Shown here: piece after piece, positions 58,346 through 64,000 of the stretch
Layout: the number at the start of each line of letters is the position of its first letter
Numbering within the stretch: the first letter of the stretch is position 1
NCBI GenBank assembly: GCA_003599455.1
Contig: QZKF01000059.1
Span: 1-64,000 of the forward strand
DNA from: Comamonadaceae bacterium
GTDB taxonomy: Bacteria > Pseudomonadota > Gammaproteobacteria > Burkholderiales > Burkholderiaceae_C
Direction: 5' to 3'
Length of the DNA stretch: 64,000 bases
Notes under the pieces: model-generated
Seen by the model: the letters and a program-made list of their open reading frames with translations, nothing else
The model's database searches: none
What the model was told of the DNA's origin: nothing
Position numbers and translations under genes: made by a program

Positions 58346-59163
58346 GCGCCGCCGGCAGCGCGAAGCTGCGCGTCTGCGTGGCCGGGGCCAGCGGCCGCAT
58401 GGGCCAGATGCTGGTGGAGGCCGTGCGCGACAGCGGCGACTGCGTGCTCTCGGGCGCGCTCGACATCGCTGCCAGCCCCGCCATCGGCCAGGACGCCGGG
58501 GCTTTCGCGGGCCACGCCACGGGCGTGACCATCACCGCTGACCTGGCCACCGGCCTCTCGGGCAGCCAGTTCCTGATCGACTTCACCCGCCCCGAAGGCA
58601 CGCTGGCGCACCTGCGCGCCTGCGCGCAGCACGGCGTGGCCGTGGTGATCGGCACAACCGGGTTTTCCGATGCGCAGAAGGCCGAGATCGCGCAGATCGC
58701 GCAGCAGATCCCCATCGTCATGGCGCCCAACATGAGCGTGGGCGTGAACGTCACGCTCAAGCTGCTGGAGATGGCGGCCAAGGCCATGGCCACGGGTTAC
58801 GACATCGAGATCATCGAAGCGCACCACCGCCACAAGGTGGACGCGCCCAGTGGCACCGCGCTCAAGATGGGCGAGGTGATCGCCGGCGCGCTGGGCCGCG
58901 ACCTCAAGGACTGCGCGGTCTACGCGCGCGAAGGCGTGACCGGCGAGCGTGACCCGTCCTCCATCGGTTTCGCCACCATCCGCGGCGGTGACATCGTGGG
59001 CGACCACACCGTGCTGTTCGCCGGCACCGGCGAGCGCATCGAGATCACGCACAAGTCCAGCAGCCGCGCCACCTATGCCCAGGGCAGCCTGCGCGCGGTG
59101 CGCTTTCTGGCCGACCGGCCTGCCGGGCTGTACGACATGTTCGACGTGCTCGGCCTGAAATGA
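58342..59163 (+). CDS. dapB: 4-hydroxy-tetrahydrodipicolinate reductase
   Basis: A lysine/diaminopimelate pathway enzyme, 273 residues. The N-terminal NAD(P)-binding motif is VAGASGRMG, and the signature [16 protein letters not shown] contains the catalytic His/Lys. The start codon is GTG at 58342, overlapping the bamE stop (GTGA). A dispersed hairpin repeat begins at the first base after its stop. Confidence 0.96.
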   Translation: MSAAGSAKLRVCVAGASGRMGQMLVEAVRDSGDCVLSGALDIAASPAIGQDAGAFAGHATGVTITADLATGLSGSQFLIDFTRPEGTLAHLRACAQHGVAVVIGTTGFSDAQKAEIAQIAQQIPIVMAPNMSVGVNVTLKLLEMAAKAMATGYDIEIIEAHHRHKVDAPSGTALKMGEVIAGALGRDLKDCAVYAREGVTGERDPSSIGFATIRGGDIVGDHTVLFAGTGERIEITHKSSSRATYAQGSLRAVRFLADRPAGLYDMFDVLGLK

Positions 59164-59280
59164 AGCACCCCCCGCGCCGCTTCGCGGCTCCCCCCTCTCT
59201 CGCCTTCGGCGGGAAGGGGGCGGCGCCTGCGGCCCGGCGAAGCCGGTTCCGCGGTGCCCCTGGAGGGCGTTGTTGCGTGC
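59164..59280. repeat. dispersed palindromic repeat element, copy 1
   Basis: It begins right after the dapB stop with a C-run, then GCGCCGCTTCGCGGC (59174-59188), which contains the hairpin GCCGC-TTC-GCGGC. Next come a C-run/G-run outer pair, AAGCCGGT and GGCGTTGTTGC (59266-59276). The same elements in the same order occur in copy 2 (59965-60064). It has the look of a REP-type or terminator-like intergenic repeat of this bacterial family. Confidence 0.8.
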
Positions 59281-59298
59281 TGGGCGTGGACCACTGAG

Positions 59299-59964
59299 AT
59301 GGACGGCAGCGCGGGCCAGGGCCTCCTGCAAACCGTGGCCCAGGCCGATGCACTGGGTCAGAGCGTGGCCTTGCTGCTGCTGGCGATGTCGGTCGCGAGC
59401 TGGGTGGTGATCCTCTGGAAAGCCTGGCTGCTGCGCCGCGCCGCGACCGACCTTCACCTGAGCACCGCCGCGTTCTGGCAGGCCACCGACCTCGACGACG
59501 CCCAGGCGCGCCTGCGCAGCTTCGACCCGCAACAGCTCCTGCTGCCGCTGCTGCAGGCCGCGCGCGGCCTGGACGGCGCCGCGCCCCACACACTCGCCGC
59601 CGCGGGCGACCGCTCGCAGCAGCTCACCCGCGTGCTGCGCGACGCCCTGCACCGCGTGCTGCACCGCCTGCAGTACGGCCAGGTGCTGCTGGCCACCGTG
59701 GGCTCGACCGCGCCCTTCGTGGGCCTGTTGGGCACCGTCTGGGGTATCTACCACGCGCTCACCGGCATCGGGCTCGATGGCCCCTTCCGCATCGAGCAGG
59801 TCTCCGGCCCGGTGGGCGAGGCGCTGGTGATGACCGCCGCCGGCCTGGCGGTGGCGATTCCCGCCGTGCTCGCCTACAACGTGCTGGGCCGCCAGATCGC
59901 GCGCATCGAGGCCGACCTCGAAGGCTTCGCGCGCGACCTGCGCGAGCTGCTGGCGAGCAAATGA
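59299..59964 (+). CDS. exbB: ExbB/TolQ-family proton channel protein
   Basis: A 221-residue inner-membrane protein with three helices (about 20-42, 118-145 and 158-180). The conserved GSTAPFVGLLGTVWGIYHAL and EALVMTAAGLAVAIPAVLAY segments form the proton path that energises TonB or TolA. It lies between two copies of a dispersed repeat and is followed by exbD. No tonB is adjacent, so TolQ-like function is an alternative. Confidence 0.88.
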   Translation: MDGSAGQGLLQTVAQADALGQSVALLLLAMSVASWVVILWKAWLLRRAATDLHLSTAAFWQATDLDDAQARLRSFDPQQLLLPLLQAARGLDGAAPHTLAAAGDRSQQLTRVLRDALHRVLHRLQYGQVLLATVGSTAPFVGLLGTVWGIYHALTGIGLDGPFRIEQVSGPVGEALVMTAAGLAVAIPAVLAYNVLGRQIARIEADLEGFARDLRELLASK

Positions 59965-60064
59965 GTCCCCCCTGCGCCGCTTCGCGGCGTCCCCCCGAGG
60001 GGGACGCCACCAGCAGTCCGGCAAAGCCGGTCCTGAGGTGGCCCTGGGTGGCGTTGTTGCATGC
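59965..60064. repeat. dispersed palindromic repeat element, copy 2
   Basis: It begins right after the exbB stop and repeats copy 1: GCGCCGCTTCGCGGC (59974-59988, exactly 800 bp after copy 1), then a C-run/G-run outer stem, AAAGCCGGT and GGCGTTGTTGC (60050-60060). The middle differs and is about 15 nt shorter. It separates exbB from exbD, which are normally nearly contiguous. Confidence 0.8.
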
Positions 60065-60085
60065 GGTACGGCAGGAGCGGAGGCG

Positions 60086-60523
<438 letters not shown>

Positions 60524-60558
60524 ATGCCGGTCGCGGCGCCCCGCCAGCGCCCAAGGCC

Positions 60559-60564
60559 TAAAAT
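60559..60564 (+). promoter_or_regulatory. candidate -10 element upstream of leuS
   Basis: TAAAAT lies 72 nt before the leuS ATG, in a 113-nt gap. ATGCCGG (60524-60530) and CCGGCAT (60565-60571) form an inverted repeat around it. Confidence 0.4.
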
Positions 60565-60636
60565 CCGGCATCACCCCGCGCCGCCGCGCGCCGTCTCTCC
60601 CCTCACACCGTCCCCGGCAGGTCCGGACCCTGGTTC

Positions 60637-63318
60637 ATGCAAGACAAATACGCCCACAAGGAAGTCGAGCGCGCCGCGCACGCCCACTGGAACGCCAACG
60701 ACGCCTACCGCGTGAGCGAGGATGCCGGCAAGAAGAAGTTCTACGCCTGCTCGATGCTGCCCTACCCCAGCGGCAAGCTGCACATGGGCCATGTGCGCAA
60801 CTACACCATCAACGACATGCTCGCGCGCTACCTGCGCATGAACGGGCACAACGTGTTGATGCCCATGGGCTGGGACGCGTTCGGCCTGCCGGCCGAGAAC
60901 GCCGCGCTGAAGAACGGCGTGCCGCCGGCTAAGTGGACCTACGAGAACATCGCCTACATGAAGCAGCAGATGCAGGCCATGGGCCTGGCCATCGACTGGT
61001 CGCGCGAGGTGGCCACCTGCGACCCCAGCTACTACAAGTGGAACCAGTGGCTGTTCCTCAAGATGCTGGAGAAGGGCATCGCCTACCGCAAGACCCAGGT
61101 CGTCAACTGGGACCCGGTGGACCAGACCGTGCTGGCCAACGAACAGGTGATCGACGGCAAGGGCTGGCGCACCGGTGCCGTGGTGGAGAAGCGCGAGATC
61201 CCGGGGTATTACCTCCACATCACCGCCTATGCCGAAGAGCTGCTCGACCACGTGCAGATCGGCAACCCCAAGGCCACGCTCAACGGCTGGCCCGACAAGG
61301 TGCGGCTGATGCAGGAAAACTGGATCGGCAAGAGCGAGGGCGTGCGCTTCGCGTTCCCGCACACCATCCAGGACGCCTCCGGTGCGCCGCTCGGCGATGG
61401 CCGTATGTACGTGTTCACCACGCGCGCCGACACCATCATGGGTGTGAGCTTTTGCGCCGTGGCGCCCGAACACCCACTGGCGCTGCACGCCGCCGCGGGC
61501 AACAAGGCGCTGGCGGCGTTCATCGAAGAATGCAAGACTGGTGGCACCACCGAAGCCGAGCTCGCCACGCAGGAAAAGAAGGGCATGGACACCGGCCTGA
61601 CCGTGACGCACCCGCTGACCGGTGAAGAAGTGCCGGTGTGGGTGGGCAACTACGTGCTCATGAGCTACGGCGATGGCGCGGTGATGGGCGTGCCCGCGCA
61701 CGACGAGCGCGATTTCGCGTTCGCGAAAAAATACGGCCTGAAGATCCGGCAGGTGGTGGCGGCGGAAGGCGAGACCTTCAGCACCGACGCCTGGGCCGAC
61801 TGGTACGGCGACAAGCAGCGCGCCGTTTGCGTGAACTCCGGCGCGTTCGACGGCCTGCCGTACAAGGCGGCGGTCGACGCGGTGGCGGCCCAACTCGCTG
61901 CCAGGGGCCTGGGCGAGAAGAAGACCACCTGGCGCCTGCGCGACTGGGGCATCAGCCGCCAGCGCTACTGGGGCACGCCCATTCCCATGATCCACTGCGC
62001 CGAACATGGCGCCGTGCCGGTGCCCGAGAAAGACCTGCCGGTCGTGCTGCCGCAGGACTGCATCCCCGACGGCTCGGGCAACCCGCTGCACAAGCACGAG
62101 GGCTTCCATGCCGGCGTGGTCTGCCCCGTGTGCGGCCAGCCCGCGCGCCGCGAGACCGACACCATGGACACCTTCGTGGACTCGTCCTGGTACTTCATGC
62201 GTTACTGCGACCCGGGCAACAGCGAGAAGATGGTGGCCGAGGGCGCCGACTACTGGATGCCGATGGACCAGTACATCGGCGGCATCGAGCACGCCATCCT
62301 GCACCTGCTCTACGCGCGCTTCTGGACCAAGGTGATGCGCGACCTCGGCCTGGTGAAGGTGGACGAGCCCTTCACCCACCTGCTCACGCAGGGCATGGTG
62401 CTCAACCACATCTACAGCCGCCGCACCGCGAAGGGCGGCAAGGACTACTTCTGGCCGCACGACGTGGAGCACCTGCTCGACGAGGGCGGCAAGATCGTGG
62501 GCGCGAAGCTGAAGAACCCGGCCACCAGCGGCGACGGCCTGCTGCCCGTGGGCACGCCGATCGACTACGAGGGCGTGGGCACCATGTCCAAGTCCAAGAA
62601 CAACGGCGTCGACCCGCAGGACCTGATCGAGAAGTACGGCGCCGACACCGCACGCCTGTACACCATGTTCACCGCGCCGCCCGAGGCCACGCTGGAATGG
62701 AACGACGCGGCGGTGGAGGGCAGCTACCGTTTCCTGCGCCGCGTGTGGGCCTTCGGCGTGAAGCTCTCGGCCACCGCCGGCCTGGGCCAGCTCGCGGCCG
62801 GCGTGTCGGGCCAGGCGCTGTCCAAATCTGCCAAGGCGCTGCGCCTGGAGATCCACACCGTGCTCAAGCAGGTGGACTACGACTACCAGCGCATGCAGTA
62901 CAACACCGTGGTCTCGGGCGCGATGAAGATGCTCAACGCGCTGGAAGACTTCAAGCCCGATGGCTCCGCCGCCGACAACGCCGCGCTGGCCGAGGGCTTC
63001 GGCATCCTGCTGCGCGCGCTCTACCCGGCCACGCCGCACATCGCGCACACGCTCTGGAGCGGCCTGGGCTACGCGGGCGAGCTGCTCGACGCGCCCTGGC
63101 CCCGGGCCGACGAGGCCGCGCTGCAGCGCGACGAAATCGAACTCGTGCTGCAGATCAACGGCAAGCTGCGCGGCAGCGTGACCGTGCCGGCCGGTGCCGA
63201 CAAGGCCGCCATCGAGGCGGCGGCGCTGGCCAGCGAGGCCTTCATCAAGCAGGCCGCGGGCGCCGCGCCGAAAAAAGTGGTGGTCGTGCCCGGCCGCCTG
63301 GTCAACGTGGTGATCTGA
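60637..63318 (+). CDS. leuS: leucyl-tRNA synthetase
   Basis: A class I synthetase of 893 residues charging tRNA-Leu. The HIGH-type motif is [13 protein letters not shown] at residues about 45-57, the CP1 editing domain with [12 protein letters not shown] is near 265, and the KMSKS-type motif is [12 protein letters not shown] near 650. The C-terminal domain ends VNVVI. lptE follows after 10 nt, the standard leuS-lptE-holA order. Confidence 0.97.
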   Translation: MQDKYAHKEVERAAHAHWNANDAYRVSEDAGKKKFYACSMLPYPSGKLHMGHVRNYTINDMLARYLRMNGHNVLMPMGWDAFGLPAENAALKNGVPPAKWTYENIAYMKQQMQAMGLAIDWSREVATCDPSYYKWNQWLFLKMLEKGIAYRKTQVVNWDPVDQTVLANEQVIDGKGWRTGAVVEKREIPGYYLHITAYAEELLDHVQIGNPKATLNGWPDKVRLMQENWIGKSEGVRFAFPHTIQDASGAPLGDGRMYVFTTRADTIMGVSFCAVAPEHPLALHAAAGNKALAAFIEECKTGGTTEAELATQEKKGMDTGLTVTHPLTGEEVPVWVGNYVLMSYGDGAVMGVPAHDERDFAFAKKYGLKIRQVVAAEGETFSTDAWADWYGDKQRAVCVNSGAFDGLPYKAAVDAVAAQLAARGLGEKKTTWRLRDWGISRQRYWGTPIPMIHCAEHGAVPVPEKDLPVVLPQDCIPDGSGNPLHKHEGFHAGVVCPVCGQPARRETDTMDTFVDSSWYFMRYCDPGNSEKMVAEGADYWMPMDQYIGGIEHAILHLLYARFWTKVMRDLGLVKVDEPFTHLLTQGMVLNHIYSRRTAKGGKDYFWPHDVEHLLDEGGKIVGAKLKNPATSGDGLLPVGTPIDYEGVGTMSKSKNNGVDPQDLIEKYGADTARLYTMFTAPPEATLEWNDAAVEGSYRFLRRVWAFGVKLSATAGLGQLAAGVSGQALSKSAKALRLEIHTVLKQVDYDYQRMQYNTVVSGAMKMLNALEDFKPDGSAADNAALAEGFGILLRALYPATPHIAHTLWSGLGYAGELLDAPWPRADEAALQRDEIELVLQINGKLRGSVTVPAGADKAAIEAAALASEAFIKQAAGAAPKKVVVVPGRLVNVVI

Positions 63319-63328
63319 GGCACGACAC

Positions 63329-63871
63329 ATGCAAGCCCACCGCCCTTCGACGAACACCGCCACCCGGCGCCGCGCCCTGCAGCAACTGGCCGCGGGCGTG
63401 GCCCTGATCGGCCTGGCGGGCTGTGGCTACAAGCTGCGCCAGGCGCCAAAATTCGCGTTCGACTCGGTGCGCATCGCGGGCAACGAGAGCACGCCGGTGT
63501 CGCGCGAGCTGCGCTCGGCCCTGCTGGCCAACGGCCTGCAGGTGCTCACCACCGCGACGCCCGCCGCCAGCGCGCCGGCGCAGGTGGTGCTGACGGTGGT
63601 CACCGACCAGCGCGAGCGCGTCGCGGTGGGCCAGACCGCCGCCGGCCAGGTGCGCGAACTGCAGCTGCGCACGCGCTTCACCTTCCGGCTGCGCACGGCG
63701 GCCGACAAGGAGCTGATCGAGGACACCGAGCTGCTGCTCGAGCGCGACCTGAGCTTCAGCGAAACCGCGGTGCTCTCCAAGGACGCCGAAGAGGCGCTGC
63801 TGTACCGCGACATGGCCACCGACCTCGTGCAGCAGGTGGTGCGCCGCCTCGCGGCGGTGAAGTCGCTCTGA
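63329..63871 (+). CDS. lptE: LPS-assembly lipoprotein LptE
   Basis: A 180-residue outer-membrane lipoprotein that plugs LptD in LPS export. The lipobox is GLAGC with lipidated Cys32, followed by GYKLRQAPKFAFDSVRI. The N-terminal region is Arg-rich (TRRRALQQL). It lies between leuS and holA, as in most Proteobacteria. Confidence 0.92.
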   Translation: MQAHRPSTNTATRRRALQQLAAGVALIGLAGCGYKLRQAPKFAFDSVRIAGNESTPVSRELRSALLANGLQVLTTATPAASAPAQVVLTVVTDQRERVAVGQTAAGQVRELQLRTRFTFRLRTAADKELIEDTELLLERDLSFSETAVLSKDAEEALLYRDMATDLVQQVVRRLAAVKSL

Positions 63872-63887
63872 GCCCCGGGCCAAGCCG

Positions 63888-64000
63888 ATGCAGATCGCCG
63901 CGCCGCAACTCGCCACCCAGCTGCAGCGCGGCCTGAAGAGCCTCTACACGCTGCACGGCGACGAGCCGCTGCTGATCCAGGAAGCGGCCGACGCGATCCG
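63888..64000 (+). CDS. holA: DNA polymerase III delta subunit, N-terminal fragment (runs off window)
   Basis: About 37 residues are visible, beginning MQIAAPQLATQL and containing LYTLHGDEPLLIQEAADAIR, the conserved start of HolA. HolA loads the sliding clamp as part of the clamp-loader complex. It is 16 nt after lptE. The rest lies beyond the window. Confidence 0.9.
   Translation, partial: MQIAAPQLATQLQRGLKSLYTLHGDEPLLIQEAADAI

Overview
The window is a gene-dense, very GC-rich chromosomal segment of a betaproteobacterium. Gene content and order (hpf-ptsN-hprK, fur/bamE divergent, dapB, leuS-lptE-holA, DUF3422, narK1-narK2-narGHJI) point to Comamonadaceae, with Hydrogenophaga or a close relative as the best guess. 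The genus is inferred from gene style only. I see no rRNA, tRNA, insertion sequence, prophage or CRISPR array.

Region 1 (1-23.7 kb) is a nitrate respiration and nitrosative stress island. After the 3' end of pgk and two small membrane-protein genes, a ytfE/scdA-type iron-sulfur repair gene diverges from nsrR. nsrR continues into narX, narL and a cupin gene. A perfect FNR box (5452-5465) then precedes a co-directional, nearly gapless run of 14 annotated genes: narK1, narK2, narG, narH, narJ, narI, a parvulin PPIase, a beta-carbonic anhydrase, a nitronate monooxygenase-like flavoprotein, a B12-dependent (class II, oxygen-independent) ribonucleotide reductase, nnrS, a nitroreductase-like gene, an unknown 134-aa gene and a hemerythrin-domain gene. 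A 49-codon small ORF bridges narK2 and narG with ATGA overlaps at both ends. Together these genes cover nitrate import, reduction to nitrite, NO defence and DNA precursor synthesis without oxygen.

Region 2 (23.7-33 kb) is accessory metabolism. A gentisate operon (3-hydroxybenzoate 6-hydroxylase, gentisate dioxygenase, fumarylpyruvate hydrolase) diverges from a MarR regulator. A TetR regulator and an alpha/beta hydrolase share similar candidate operators. Two FMN-barrel (PNPOx-like) genes follow, the second fused to GAF and winged-helix-like segments. The rest is a third hemerythrin-like gene, arfB, and a cytochrome b561/PepSY pair.

Region 3 (33-44.5 kb) starts with a four-gene spermidine/putrescine-type ABC transporter. 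Its upstream region carries 7-mer direct repeats at exact 11-nt intervals that look like Pho boxes. Then come mnmA, a DUF3422 gene, a histidine kinase/double-receiver regulator pair, an orphan kinase and a Nudix hydrolase.

Region 4 (44.5-64 kb) is mostly housekeeping: a proton-translocating transhydrogenase operon interrupted by panD and an unknown exported protein; fadD, mtnN, corA, a patatin phospholipase and an MFS transporter; hpf, ptsN and hprK; fur divergent from bamE-dapB; an exbB/exbD pair separated by two copies of a dispersed hairpin repeat; then leuS, lptE and the start of holA.
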